From contig CAJNOP010000055.1 in NCBI GenBank assembly GCA_905250075.1, positions 963,918 through 1,027,917 on the forward strand: 64,000 nucleotides of DNA. Reading direction: 5' to 3'. Origin of the DNA: Rotaria sp. Silwood1 (taxonomy: Eukaryota > Rotifera > Eurotatoria > Philodinida > Philodinidae). Both the position numbers and the translations under genes were made by a program. Positions 34,808 through 47,307 of the stretch are shown piece after piece. Within the stretch, counting starts at the first letter, position 1. Each line of letters begins with the position of its first letter. The notes under the pieces were generated by a model, which saw only the letters and a list, made by a program, of their open reading frames with translations, ran no database searches and was not told where the DNA came from.

Positions 34808-37507
34808 TTAAAAAAACATACGTTCAGATGAAGCCAATTGAGAGTGCTGTGAACGCTCAGAAGTCTCTGATGTGAATTTTACCATAGAGGTATTTTTTTC
34901 GAATAGCGAATAATTGCAACCTGCTAATTTGAACAAGTAGGCTTTCATAGTAAAACGTTTTGTCCATAAAAAAAATAGCAGTGATAAAGCACTAATGACC
35001 GCAAATGTCAGAAATAAGCCACTCATTGTGTCCATTGCCATACCAGCCGGTATATCAGATGTACCAGAACAACTACTTATTTGAAACCATTTTCTTTTTA
35101 AATCATCAAGAATGCCTGATTCTCTTAACGATAATATGTTGACATCTAAATCCTGTTCATATAACCAGCGTTTCGGAATAACAATGGCTAATGAACTCTC
35201 ATCGAAATCTGAACCAATTAAAGTTAAATTACAATATATATTATTTGTTACATATTGTGCAGTACCACTATCCATAAAAGAAGCATCAATCAAATTATTA
35301 AGTAGACTATCGTACATATGTTGTCGAGAGTTTAATGGATAAAAGTTTTTGTTACCTCCAGAAATTTCTCGCAAATAATACTCTTCACCAGCTGTACCTA
35401 TACGAACACCAATACGATTAAATGGAATTTTGCCATTTTTTATATCATCGATCCCAGAAATGATATCCTTTGCCTTTGATATTGTTAAATCAGATGCTAA
35501 ATTGGCGGTATAAGTTGCTACTAATACTAAACTTAAAAGATATAACCCAATAGTCAATAGACGTCCAGCAGCTGTTGTAACTTGAAAATCTGCACCATAT
35601 CCCATAATTGTGCCAACAGAATACCACCAACTCATTGTAATTGCAGAAATCAATGATCTATTTCGTAGTGATCGGTTTTCAAATCTCTCAAGTAAACATA
35701 TTAAGAAAGCAGCAAAGATGCTAGTAATTAAGAGCATCATCCAAAGACTAAATGAGAATGGTGCCAAATATGCAATGAGATCTACTTTATTCACCATTTT
35801 TTTCCGCATTATAATACGTAAGGAATTATCAAATATGGAATTCGAAAATCCAGCTTTTTGTCTTCGTGCAGCAGTAATTGTGACATCAGCTACAACTATA
35901 TCGTAAACGCCGTTTGCAACTGCATCAACCAATCCAGAATAGGTTTGATTTGAAGGTGCTAATATAATATGAGGAATAAATCCCATCTTATTCTGTAAAA
36001 GATTAATAAGATCGGGTACGTAACCGACTAAGTTTGTTTTTCTTTGTCCATATTCATCTATGGTACTTGAGATGATTGTAAACGGAATCGATTCAGTGAC
36101 ACCAATGCGTAAGATTACATTTGAAAGTCTTGCACGACCATTAGGAGTTACTAATGAATTACCCGGCCACACAATTGCATTCGATCCTTTAAATTCTTTC
36201 CAGTTGTCAGTATCAGACCATTCTAACACTGGTACATAAACCACACTGTTTATAGAAGGTTGAACGTTTTGTGCCAAATAATATGTACCATTTATTCGGT
36301 TTGTTACATTAGTACTAAACTGAATAGGACCAGATACGCCAAGAAATTCAGTGTCGATAATTCTATTAAAATAAGCGTTAGAATTGAGAAAACGGCTATC
36401 AAAACAGAATGAAGATCTGATAAACGACATGCATGAAGAATTATTATTTACACTTGTTGAACAAAGTTGTTGCAATGACTGAATCAATGACCAAGTCGCA
36501 TCAAATGCAAATAGTGCGTAGTTATTAATCTGTGGTGATCCGGAAAATGATGTAGATTCGTACTGTTCCCATATATGATATGCTGCATTCAATAATGTTC
36601 TATTAATTGGTTTACTCAATACATCTCCTACAGTAGGTTGGATTGTCAGCATTCCGATTAATTTTTCATAAAATGTTCTATTGAACAACTTCAACGGAAC
36701 ACTTGAACTTAATATCCATGTAAAATGTGGACCGAGTACATCAAAATCGAGTGCAGATTGTAGAATCAAAGATGTATAAGTTGATTGAGCCCACAATATT
36801 ACAATTCGTGCTGAACTGCTAATTAAGCTTTCTTTTAAATTACCTTGAATGTCCAGTTTGGAAATATCAAACGGAACTGTCCGCCTCACTTTCAAACCAT
36901 TGTTATTAAATGTCTGTTTTATTGCTTTGACTCCACCGGATCCAAAAGCATCATTTTGATAGATAATTATACATGATGTCCAATTAAACTTTATGAACAG
37001 TTGTGCGATCGATAATGCAGCAGTGTTATCTGAAGGAACTGTACGATAGAATGCAGGATATGTAACTCGATCACTTAAATCTGGATCAGTTGCAGCATAT
37101 GATATCGCTGGAATACCGATTTTATTGGCGAAAGGAGCAATAATGTGAGCTTCTCTTGAGTATACTGGACCAACAATGCCAACGATCTTTTCATTTGACA
37201 CTGCTAAACAGGTATTGCTGAGGGAATCGATTACATCTCCTCTTGTTTCCATAATTTGCCATCCAATAAATTCTCCATCGACTGTCATGTTGTATTGATG
37301 TGAAAGAAGTATTGCTGCTTTAAACATTGCACGACAATGAATAGAAAATTCACTAGATTCAGAGGCGTCTGACGTGTCTTCAAAGAGACCTAATAATTTT
37401 ATGCTTGAAAAGTTGGACGATGACCAAGTTGCTCTCGTGTATTGTGTATCCAGTTGCTCGATTATTAGAATCAATAATAAAGATTGGAAGCTCCAGAAGT
37501 ACAGCAT
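34808..37507 (-). CDS. Ionotropic glutamate receptor with K+-channel-like GYG pore (AvGluR1-like)
   Basis: One intronless frame of 899 residues with a full receptor layout. A hydrophobic signal sequence comes first (LYFWSFQSLLLILIIEQ), then a periplasmic-binding-like amino-terminal domain to about residue 440 (IVGIVGPVYSREAHIIAPFA, GIPAISYAATDP, RTVPSD, GSGGVKAI). The S1 lobe starts near 465 (LRIGVTESIPFTI, ADVTITAARRQKAGFS). M1 is near 575-605 and the pore loop near 620-640. M3 has LVATYTANLASDLT, close to the invariant SYTANLAAF. S2 has IDASFMDSGTAQY and M4 is near 826-850. The pore reads TIMGYGADF (GYG codons 35602-35594), resembling the TVGYGD filter of K+ channels. This is the feature reported for AvGluR1 of Adineta vaga, a glutamate-gated K+-permeable receptor. 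Thr and Val of the classical filter are Ile and Met here, so selectivity may differ. The ligand-binding Arg (in AARRQ) and a candidate acidic residue (FMD) are present. Confidence 0.9.
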   Translation of the reverse strand: MLYFWSFQSLLLILIIEQLDTQYTRATWSSSNFSSIKLLGLFEDTSDASESSEFSIHCRAMFKAAILLSHQYNMTVDGEFIGWQIMETRGDVIDSLSNTCLAVSNEKIVGIVGPVYSREAHIIAPFANKIGIPAISYAATDPDLSDRVTYPAFYRTVPSDNTAALSIAQLFIKFNWTSCIIIYQNDAFGSGGVKAIKQTFNNNGLKVRRTVPFDISKLDIQGNLKESLISSSARIVILWAQSTYTSLILQSALDFDVLGPHFTWILSSSVPLKLFNRTFYEKLIGMLTIQPTVGDVLSKPINRTLLNAAYHIWEQYESTSFSGSPQINNYALFAFDATWSLIQSLQQLCSTSVNNNSSCMSFIRSSFCFDSRFLNSNAYFNRIIDTEFLGVSGPIQFSTNVTNRINGTYYLAQNVQPSINSVVYVPVLEWSDTDNWKEFKGSNAIVWPGNSLVTPNGRARLSNVILRIGVTESIPFTIISSTIDEYGQRKTNLVGYVPDLINLLQNKMGFIPHIILAPSNQTYSGLVDAVANGVYDIVVADVTITAARRQKAGFSNSIFDNSLRIIMRKKMVNKVDLIAYLAPFSFSLWMMLLITSIFAAFLICLLERFENRSLRNRSLISAITMSWWYSVGTIMGYGADFQVTTAAGRLLTIGLYLLSLVLVATYTANLASDLTISKAKDIISGIDDIKNGKIPFNRIGVRIGTAGEEYYLREISGGNKNFYPLNSRQHMYDSLLNNLIDASFMDSGTAQYVTNNIYCNLTLIGSDFDESSLAIVIPKRWLYEQDLDVNILSLRESGILDDLKRKWFQISSCSGTSDIPAGMAMDTMSGLFLTFAVISALSLLFFLWTKRFTMKAYLFKLAGCNYSLFEKNTSMVKFTSETSERSQHSQLASSERMFF

Positions 37508-37949
37508 TAATGTTTTTGATTGACAAAGACTAATGATGGTTGGTCAAAGCTAAAAACACAATCAGAAAGTAAGCTGAAGTTTGATGCACAACACTCAATT
37601 CTTAAATAGATTTATTCCTTATCGAACTAAAATTTTTCTTGTGCTTCTTCTCATTCAGCATTATTTTAAAGGATATAAATACAAAGATGAATTCTTGGTG
37701 TATGGGTTGACTAATCTTCCGATTCTTGATGAGAAATATATTGTGGGAATATCTTTCCTAGCATTCAAATTCAAACTCGACAAGTACGTTTTGATGATTT
37801 TACACAGTTAAGTCAATCTATCGTTTCGCAGAGAAATTGACATGGTATCTTTCACTTGAAAATTACATGTCATTCGAATTTTACTGGATCGCCCAATATA
37901 TTGCGAAGCTCTAAACTGACAAGCATAAAAAAGACATATTTCGAAGAAG
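37508..37949. other. Upstream region of the glutamate receptor
   Basis: No second gene recognised; a 76-codon plus frame at 37581-37811 lacks motifs. The receptor promoter should be here. Confidence 0.45.
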
Positions 37950-39960
37950 AAAAAAATTAATAGTTTTTCTACAATTGATGACGCAACGCGTTTCTCCGAA
38001 ATATATTTACGTTTTACTCAAGCAAGTATTCTTTTTTTCTGTCGCCATAAATCGCAAGAATTTCATTTCTATAAATCAGTTGATCGATGTCAAAAGAAAA
38101 CTGAGAAACTATCATCGCAATTTCTGTTACTAAGAAAACATTATCCAGCTCTATCGGCATATATCAGATGAACACTATTCATTGTTCGCTTAATTCTCAC
38201 TATGATTCATTATTGATCATCAGCTGCATTCACGATTGTCATATCTAAGATCACTTATCCAAAAAGAATCATGACAAAATTTTGTTGCTCTCGTCGCTCC
38301 AATTATGCAGAAGTTTAAAAATAACAAAGTTCAGAAAATTTTGATTTTTTCTGAGTAACTCTAAGAAGAAAAAATGGAATGTCTTGCTCGTGATGAACAA
38401 ACGGATGGTATCTATTTGATCTCGATATATTGTTCTTACATTTCAACATTTAGTCTCTGGTTTTCTCGTTCTCGAGATAGTTGTGATAGACATTACGAAT
38501 TTTTCATACATACCTTGGTAGAAGACGAAAGCGAGCAAACAATCACGAAGGACTACATAAATACTTTGCTTCGCAGTGCATTAAATAAATACAAAAACAA
38601 AACTCGGCAGAACTATATTAATGTTGTAATTCGCACAGCATTAAATATCGATATCTCATAAAAAAAGAATAATCGTTTCCAGGATTGAATACAAAACGCT
38701 TTTTTTCAAACGATGTTTACCTTTTAATTGAATGATTTTTTTTGGCTGCCACAAATCGCAACATTGATGCCTTCATCCAGCAGCTTATCGAAATGAGACA
38801 GAAAGTGAAAGGATTGCATTGCCAAAGTCATTACTAACAGAAGTGATTTAACTTGTATTAATATGTTTCTAATGAAACTTATTGGTCTATTGCTTGATGA
38901 TCGCTTTGATACATTATACGTCTTATCAGCTACAATCACAACTGTTATATCTCAAATCAATAATTCAGAGAGGATAGCAGCTAATTTTTGTTATCGTCTT
39001 CATTTTAATTATATTGCAATTTAAAACTAATATAGTTCAGAAAAATTCGTCTTATTGGATAGCTCGAAGAAAGAAAAATGGTATATCGCGTTCATGATCA
39101 ACAAAAGAATGATATCGATTCGAGTTCGATACGTTGATCACACATTTCGACGAACATTTTGTGATTTTTGCTTATCGAAATAATTGAGACGCAAAAAACA
39201 AAGCTCCGATGTATACGCTTCTGGAAGAAAGAAGTAAAGAGAAAAAAAATCGAATAAAACTGCATTAATGCTCTACTTTGCATCTCATTAAATATCGATA
39301 TCTCATAAAAAACAAATAATCGATTCTACAATTGAATACGAAATACTTTTGTCCAACCGATTATTGCCTTTCAGTAGAATGATTTTTCTTATGTCGCTGC
39401 AAATCGCAAAAATGACGCCACCATTCAGGAGTTTATCAAAGTGAGAAAGAAACTATGAAGTAACCTTGACGAAATGTATTACTAAGAGAACTCATTTAAC
39501 AACTATTAACATATTTCTAATGAAACCTATCGTTTCATTGCTTGATTCTCGCTGTGTCGCTGTGATTCATTATATGTTATCAGTTGCATTCACAATTGTC
39601 ATTGATAACAAAACCATTTATTCGAAGAGAGTCACGGCTAAATTTTGTTGCCGTCTACATTTTCATTATGTTAAAGATTATAAATTATGAAGTCCAGAAA
39701 AATTCGTTTTATTAAGTGTCTTTAAGAAAGAATCGGGTAACGTCTTGCGTGTGATCAACACACAGATAGTACCGATTCGATCTCGATTTGTCGAGAACAC
39801 ATTTATACGATTATTTTCTGATTTTTTGATTATCTATACGATTGCTACACAAAACACGAACTTTCGATGCGCATATTGATAGAAGAAAACAGGAAAGGAA
39901 CAAAAAAATCGTCAAAGGTCACATAAATGGTATAATGCGCATAGGATTAAAATTAGAAAA
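37950..39960. repeat. Three degenerate tandem copies of a roughly 650-bp unit
   Basis: Copies run about 37950-38660, 38661-39308 and 39309-39960. The marker ATATCGATATCTCATAAAAAA recurs at 38645 and 39292 (spacing 647). Other recurring blocks are AATCGCAA(G/C/A)A, TTTCTAATGAAAC(T/C)TAT, CAATTGT(C/T)AT-type stretches, a GTCTTGC(T/G)(C/T)GTGAT(G/C)AACA block and TCCAGAAAAATTCGT or its variants. Copy 1 is longer because it holds an extra 60-nt internal duplication (from 38551 and 38611). This keeps a 95-codon frame open (38374-38661) with the paired motif DYINTLLRSALN and NYINVVIRTALN. No known domain was recognised. Confidence 0.65.
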
Positions 39961-40089
39961 CGCAAGACGAAATTTTGGTCGCTTTCTGTGGATGATACCA
40001 ATTTTATCGGATAATTTTTTGTTATAGCAGGCCTACGCAGTTCTTGTAATTGAATGAACTGAACAATTGTCGTGTATACCAATTAGAGA

Positions 40090-40460
40090 TGTTACTTTAT
40101 TTTTACTTTATAGAATAAATATAAATACAATCTTTCTGCTGTGTTAGTAAATAGACAAATACTTAGTATAACGACAGGAAATGTTAATGAATATTCTTTC
40201 TTATCATCAACATCATCGAGATATGTGATATTTGAAAAAATGAAGTTGATACATGAAAAAAGACATGCCAAAAACTCTTCGGTAGCTTTCATTTCCATCT
40301 ATGGTATCATAACTTTTGTGAACCACTTGGTAAGAATTAAAGATTATGTCCTCATAAAAATAAAGCTTTTTTTATTATTCATTTTAACTTTATTATATAA
40401 AGATAAATATTCTATTTATATTTATTCTTTATTATAAATAAAAGTAAAAATTAAGTAACA
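40090..40460. mobile_element. MITE-like element with about 50-60 bp terminal inverted repeats
   Basis: The left end begins GTTACTTTATTTTTACTTTA (40091) followed by AGAATAAATATAAATA. The reverse complement of the right end (about 40396-40459) gives GTTACTTAATTTTTACTTTT, then AAAGAATAAATATAAATA. The total is about 370 bp. I could not define a clear target duplication. There is no coding potential beyond a short open frame inside, so the element is non-autonomous. Confidence 0.6.
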
Positions 40461-41239
40461 CTCTTAATATCAATAATTGTCCGTATTATCTTTTGGTACA
40501 TTTAATTTCAATTTTCAATGATTGTGAGTGTCTCATGAGAATGCGGATCTTCTCTTCGCCCATACCAACACTGATACCCACAACAGTACTTGTTATATCA
40601 AGTTTCCCAGGCGGAAGTCAATTGTGCATAATATCTGCTGTTGTTGATGCGCACTTTGTTGAAGAAACTTACATTTTGATGTCTGTACCTGAAACACAGT
40701 AGTTGGTATTAAATTGAACTTTATCCTTAGATCGTAGCAGATCGTGACCTCTATCGATTGGTTATATCATTAGCTATTTTTAGCTTCTATTCTTTCTCGA
40801 TCTCTTTTTATATGCATCACTATCGCCAAGTCCAACATGAAGAATACATGGCTATCTCTAGTTCTAAATCGAGCTGTTGCTTATCATATTCATGCTAATA
40901 TGTTATTTGTATTTATTTCCCTTTTAAATGTAGCCCTTATGAATAAGGTTTAATTAGAATTAGACGAATTTTGTGGTAGAGATGAAGCTGCATCAAAACA
41001 TATTTCTTCTACAGGTGTTAGAGAAACTGAAACATTACCATCAATTGTAGCTTTTTCATCAGTTCCATCGTTTTCCCCATTAAGTTCATTTCCATCATTA
41101 TTACCTGTTTAACTAGAAGAATTAGTTTCAAAAGTGAATGTTATAAATGAAAAGTTTGTGATTACTCATCCAGTTGTTGATTCTATTATAATTGTAATTT
41201 ATCGAAGAATGATGAAGTTGGTGAAAAGATAGATTTGAC
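40461..41239. other. Spacer with short serine-rich open stretch
   Basis: A frame near 40950-41112 reads as a Ser/Pro-rich stretch (SSVPSFSPLSSF) ending in TAA. It may be the low-complexity N-terminus of the decayed hAT transposase that follows, but this is uncertain. Confidence 0.3.
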
Positions 41240-42760
41240 ATCTACTTGATCTAAGCATCGTATTTAATATTTATTCAATTGGGAAAAACGATCTGAAAGA
41301 TTTACCTGTTGGTTCTATTTTAAAGACACTCGAATGGGTTGTCGTTTATGTGATAATATGGCAAAATTAGAAATTTTAATGGTGGCATACAAAATCATAG
41401 CACGATGGTTTTAGTTTAAAACACTTGAACGCTTACTACTTCAACTATAAGGAAATGTTAATTGTTCTGTTTCTCCTTTTAGCGCAAACTTATGTAATTT
41501 ACAAAGTGACAATTGTTCTTACAGAGGAAGAAAACATTTCGTGTGTGGGTGGCATGAAAATATTTCCACCTAGTAAAATAAAGCTTCATAAAGAGAAGAA
41601 CCAGGCACATAAGCAAGTCAAAGACCGAAGTTTAATCATGTGCTGCACAGTTCAATGTGATTAGTAGCTAACTCAACAAAGACAGCTCAGTAAACACGAA
41701 CAAACTGTACAAAATGTTATGATAACTTGCATATATCGAGACCAACAAAATAATTCATTTAACTATGTTAAACTGCTATGTATATGATAAGATAGGTTAT
41801 GTATGATGATTTTGCCGGCCGAAATTTCCCGTATAAGTTATAGAAATAGCAGGACTGCATTTTGTTTTATTCAGTATATAGCAAACTACCTTCCTGAAGA
41901 ACTAATTGAAAAAAGTCCGGTTATTGGTATGTTAATATTAAATCTTGAATTTGAGTGCTATTTTACTCCCGTAGATTGGATGATGAAACAGTCAACGTCA
42001 AGAACAAAAGCAAAGTTTATATTGTTTATGTTTGATATGTCAAAGATAATGAAGCCAAAACTTCTTATTGCGGGTCATTGAGTTTACGAGGCGATTCTGT
42101 TGCAAAAGGCATTGTTAAAAACATTTCCAGCTTATGAACAAAATATTATATTAAAATCATGAAATTCGTGCTAGTTATCAACAGACAATGCTTCAGCTTT
42201 CACAGATGAACGTTATACTATCCTGCCATGTGATCTTTGTAAGCATTATGAAAACTTTTTAGGTATTAATAAGAATATAGTTGCAAAATTACGTGATCAT
42301 CTAGTTATTGACTGCTTGGAATCAAATCAAACATACATGTAACGCATCCCTTTTCACTTGTTGGTTCTCAATCATCATACATTTTCAAAAAAAATCTGTT
42401 GTTTTCTGCTTCAAACTTTGCATAGTTTAATTTTCTGTTCATTGTATATAATAAAATGTCTTTTGCTGACTTCATCGTCAAACTTGACTCAGCGATTAGT
42501 AAACTCTATAACTATTTTAGCAAGATCTCCAAACTGCAATAAAAACTCAAATGTTACACAACTTGATGAAAATCCTGAAACTTGAATCTAAAGAGATTTT
42601 TGATATTCGATGGCCGTCAATTCGTGACTGTATTAAATCGGTAATAGTTAATGTGCAACCAGGTCTTCATATGTCAAAAGATTGTGAAAAGATATTTTTA
42701 AATTTATTTCATTGTGGATCGCTAACATTATTAGGATGTTCACGGAAAACGATGTGAAAT
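41240..42760 (+). pseudogene. Decayed hAT-type transposase (TTF/ZNF862-like)
   Basis: Pieces in shifting frames, broken by many stops, read like a TTF-zinc-finger hAT transposase. Near 41270 there is YLFNWEKRSERFTCWFYFKD followed by GCRLCDN. At 41803-42081 comes CFIQYIANYLPEELIEKSPV, resembling the helical region where such proteins have S-P-V-x-G. Near 42180 is STDNASAFTD, like the TDGASVMTG motif of the family. Near 42590 is KEIFDIRWPSIRDCIKSVI, like the TRWLS motif. The identification rests on these spaced motifs only. It is probably the remains of an autonomous element; no intact ends were found, and the intact hAT-like element at 3035-4688 is not obviously its derivative. Confidence 0.5.
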
Positions 42761-43495
42761 GCCTTATATAAAGTAATGAACATGCATATATAACGGGCTA
42801 CTGAATTTCTTTTTCTATACATATGTAGCACAATGTTGATGAATCTGTACTTGATAAGTTGATGTACAGTTTATTATATACTTTATTTCAAGTTTACATC
42901 AATTGTTCTCTGTTTGTTTGTTTTAAATTAAGGTCTAATGACAAAGTTCGTACGAAATGATCATCGTTTCTATTCGATTCTCATGGAGATAATCAAAGAA
43001 AAACCGATTTGAGAAGATTGGACATGTCAATCAAAATCATCCACGGGTGCTTTTTTGTGGAATCATCTAAAATCCACAAAAAGAACGAATCATCTAGTCT
43101 ATTTAAGATAACCTTTTGTAATCATGACGATGTTTTATATGATTCTCGTGAATATGTTAATCTATGATTTCTAGAATTAGCTACTTGTTTTTCACGATCA
43201 TCTTTTCAAGAAAACCTATCCACGTTGTTCGATCTTCAATATTTGATCCCGCACAAAAATGAATATGGAATCTGCACTTTTTTTCAGGAAGGATATTTAA
43301 AAACATCGTAGGTTTTGATTTTATCTATGTTTGCAATAAATGGAAGTCCCTCAAACTTGACTTAAATGATTACGCAAATAGTCTTCTAACTGCGTATCTA
43401 ATGTTCATTTCAGAGTTAAATGGCCATCACCATTTTTTGAAGCAGTTTTGAATGGTGAAGAGGTTAACGAGTTCAGATTTGCGCAGCTGAAAAGA
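42761..43495. other. Intergenic, nothing recognised
   Basis: AT-rich, short frames only. Confidence 0.4.
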
Positions 43496-43912
43496 ACAGA
43501 CTTCGAGTCGTCTTTCTGCATGATTCATTTGAGTCTATAGACACTTTTAACAACTGTTTATACGCTGATATGTTGTTTCTGTCTTGGTTCCATTAATTTC
43601 TTCGACATTCTAACTACCATTATAGCAAATTGAAGCCGAAATTCTGCTACATACATGGTAAAATTTTGACATCTTCATATCGTCTTTTTGATGTCTTTTC
43701 TTCAACAAGGCCACTTTGATGTATGGAAATTTCACTGTATATACATCGGAATTCCAGCTTCAATCTCATAGAATAGAAGTTAGAATGACGAAGAAATTCG
43801 TTTAAAAAAGACAAAAACAATATATCGACATATAAAAAGTCGTTAAATAGTGTTTATAGACTCAAATGAATCGTACAGAAAGATACCTCGGAGTTCGCTC
43901 TATTCAACTACG
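43496..43912. mobile_element. Fold-back element, arms of about 180 bp
   Basis: The left arm (about 43496-43680) and the reverse complement of the right arm (about 43720-43912) are collinear. Shared blocks are GATTCATTTGAGTCTATA, AATTTCTTCG(A/T)CATTCTAAC and ATTGAAGC(C/T)G(A/G)AATTC. The loop is only about 40 bp, so the single strand could form a long hairpin. No open frame and no definite target duplication were found. It is likely a fold-back MITE. Confidence 0.7.
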
Positions 43913-46900
43913 CAACTCCAAGCTCGATAGTCTTTGCTGGTCAAAAGTTATCCGAAAAATGATCACGAATCTTTAACTCTCAAATGAATTGTAGTAGTTG
44001 TTAACTCTTTTATGCTTTTTATATAACCGCAATGTTCACTACTTATTTGTTTGATAATTATCCAACTGTATTTTCTTATTGAAGAAAAAATAATGAACAT
44101 TATATGTTACTTTTTAATTGAAATTTCGAGGTGAAAACTCTCGTTTAGACGGAATCGAACTTCTGATGGCTGTCTAGCTTTCATTGCTATCATAAGTTCA
44201 TTCATTGTAAACCAAGTCCTTGTCGTACGATAAAAACCTGTGAGCTGTATACTACAAGCTGGAATTCTGATGATAACTAGAAATAGTTGATAATAGGAGA
44301 CTGTCAAGTTCATACTTTTGGATCTGTAAAGACACGAGAAAGCAAAAAAACTGAGAAAACTAGACTAGCTTCAGTGTTCTAAAAATCGATAAAGAAATTG
44401 TCATAGTCAACACACTTAAAAAGTTCCGTGAGACCATGCTCATGACTACCAAGACAGCTGATCTAGTAACCCCTGTCCAACAAAAACGTCAACTTCCTTG
44501 TTCCTTTGCTCTCGCTATTAATTTAAACCGAACATTACAGAGTACAATAGGAATTGCTACTTTTAGACAATGAAAGAGATATACGAGTTTCCCATCGGAT
44601 GCCTTGTAGCGCTGTAGTAATAAAGTTTTTCGAGAAAAACTCGTGAATCAATTAATATATTGAACGGACTAGTTTTTTGCCTGTTAGCTCTGTAATTGAA
44701 TCGGCTGGTTGTCCAGGTGTGGATGTAGGTTTGTCTATACAAAAAGAAAAGATCACCACAAAATTTTATTCTTCCTTTTTTTGTTGTTTTTATTTCATAT
44801 TCTCTTTTCATTTTCTTGAATCCTCTGTTCGGAATTCTTTTCAGTTTCATCATATCCACTCTTATTTTCATTTTCTTTTTAGTTTGCTTAATTATTCGTT
44901 TAATGCATCTTCTTCATCGTGTTTTCTTCTCTTTCACTATCCGTATCACTACACAACTTAAACGCATCACACTGGTGTTTGTATCAATGCATGCATCATA
45001 TTGCATTTGTGATGCTGTTTTCAGTTTCAACTCTATAATTTCGAAGATAAAACAGAAGACTTCAAAAGACTTGTTAATATTTCATTGAAATTGTACTGAT
45101 GTTCAAAAGATTTCATGAAACTTCAAAACTGAAGTGACTTCTGTTGTTCCTTGTATAACTTATCCGTATGGACTTGAAAAGGTAAACCTGAATACGTTTT
45201 TTGTGAGGAACAAGTGTATTTCCAAATATGCCAAATTTTCTATTTTATTTCCTTTTTTGTAATTTATGAATGTATTTTTTTGGATGCAGCTTTACAAGCT
45301 GAGTAAAAAGACAATGTTACATTGACTGTAGTTCAAAAAGTATTTCGATAGTGGCAATTCAATTTCTGCCCAATGGAGCGCCTACCAGTCGGTTTTGTAA
45401 ACTAAAGAATGTGGATGCTAGTGAGGAGAAAACATGTCTAGAGAACATTCTCACACTTACCATCAAGTTTACAAAATGGCTAATTAGCATTCTATTGGAT
45501 ATGAACCAGCCACCATCACCTGAATACTTTTCGAGTTGTAGTAGGTTGACGATTATCTTTTTACTTAGTTTGTAAAGCTACATGCAAGAAAAATAATTCT
45601 ATTCGCATATAAGCGTAGAAAAGACGCTTACACAGCTCATCTCAATCTGCATAAATACATGCATACGCAAAACACTTTATTTAACTAATCGACCATGCAG
45701 TAAATTTTTAAAGCAAAACTCATGTTCAACGCTAAAAATCACATTTATAAACGCTAAGTGGGATCCAGTTTCAAGATGGCCAAAACAAGAAAAGCCAACC
45801 AACATCAGTAATGATTAATAGAAGTACTGATGGTAATGTGTGTGATATACCATCGCAGAAAAAGATCGAAAAACAATCGGATAAATTCTCTAAAGAAAAA
45901 TGTGAAAAAAGTGATGGAAGAAATACATTTTCGTTTGTAGTGAGTCATTATTAACAATGGGGAATTTGTCAATAGACATTCAATTTATAGTATGGTTTTG
46001 TTTTCTTGAAAGAATTCGACTTGCTATTTTTTCTCATCAATTAATTGTAAATACTATTGATCGAGAAGTGAGAATGTCACCAAAATAAATTGCAAAAATT
46101 CATACAATTCCATGTTGTTTATGTACCTTTTCTTAATCTATAGTTAGAGGGTTAAACCCGAGGAAAAATTCATAAATTCGTTTCAATCTATATTTCAAAA
46201 TAATTTCAGCTTTCTATATTAAAACTAGGTATCTGAAATGTTGTTGATAGTTTATCCTCAGTGATTATGGGACGCTCTTTATAGTAAATTGAGTTTGTTA
46301 TTCACTTTTTTGATCTTTTCAAAATACAAAAAGCTTATATTTCGCACACTTTGATCAAAGAATAGTAAATATCATTCTTAACCTATTCAAACATAAATAC
46401 ATATTGATTTAAAACGAAGCAATGTTTTGTGTTTAATCCAACTGTGGCATTTAACTCAGATATATCACTGATATAATGCTTTCTTCGATGTTTTTAATGT
46501 AAGTCTATTGTAATTCATTCCGTGATCCTTCATAATATTTAATGGCAAAACAGGTGAGCATATCAATGATTGATTGTGAAAGCTAGCTAAAGCCAAGTTT
46601 CTTTGGCAGCAGATAGAAAAAAAACGCACTGTTTGTTTGTAAACTCCTGTACGCTTTTTCGAACATTTGCAGAACGAAATCGTTCATTCTATTGATGAAT
46701 GAAAAATCTTGAAACTTTCACAGATCGATCGAGTGATTTCAGCATACAAGCAAAGTTTTGCAATAAATATTATTCATTGCATTAATAAAGATGATGTAAA
46801 GATAGATATCAAGATGAGTTCTGAAGCGTCAGGAGAGATTTAAAAAAACACAAAGACTAATTAATTTCTATAAGTTATGCTCAACCAGTGACATTCCTTC

Positions 46901-47300
46901 AGCTAACTACTATTTAGTACTTTATGGTTCGATATGAAATCTATCGCATTGTGTCGAACAGATATATGATGGGCTTTAGGAGTTTTCGAAGAACACAAAT
47001 GAATTTCCAAACCATTTCATGCGTTTATGTTTCTTTTGATCACCCACATATCCTGTGGGGATGATTTTTTCATCGCCATAGAAGAATTAATGATGGTATA
47101 GGTGATAATGGCGATTAACGATGTAAGAAAATTAATGACATACTTATCTACAACATGTAAACATATCTTTCGGGTTCACATCTCCAAAGTTACCATTATC
47201 TCCCATACATATAAAATACTCATTTCCTTCCATATATTCATTATTCCATATCCATCTATGACCTTGCATACATCGATTACCACCTATATAGAGGGTTTGC
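43913..47300. other. Long AT-rich stretch without a recognised gene
   Basis: Frames of 68-102 codons occur (for example 44107-44313 minus, 44563-44871 minus and 45351-45575 plus), but none shows a domain or a credible splice context. No tRNA or rRNA seen. Confidence 0.4.
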
Positions 47301-47307
47301 GTCCAAT

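Noticed and set aside
44107..44313. Possible tRNA B-box-like AGTTCGATTCC on the minus strand
   Set aside because: No matching A box or acceptor stem at the right distance; no cloverleaf could be drawn.
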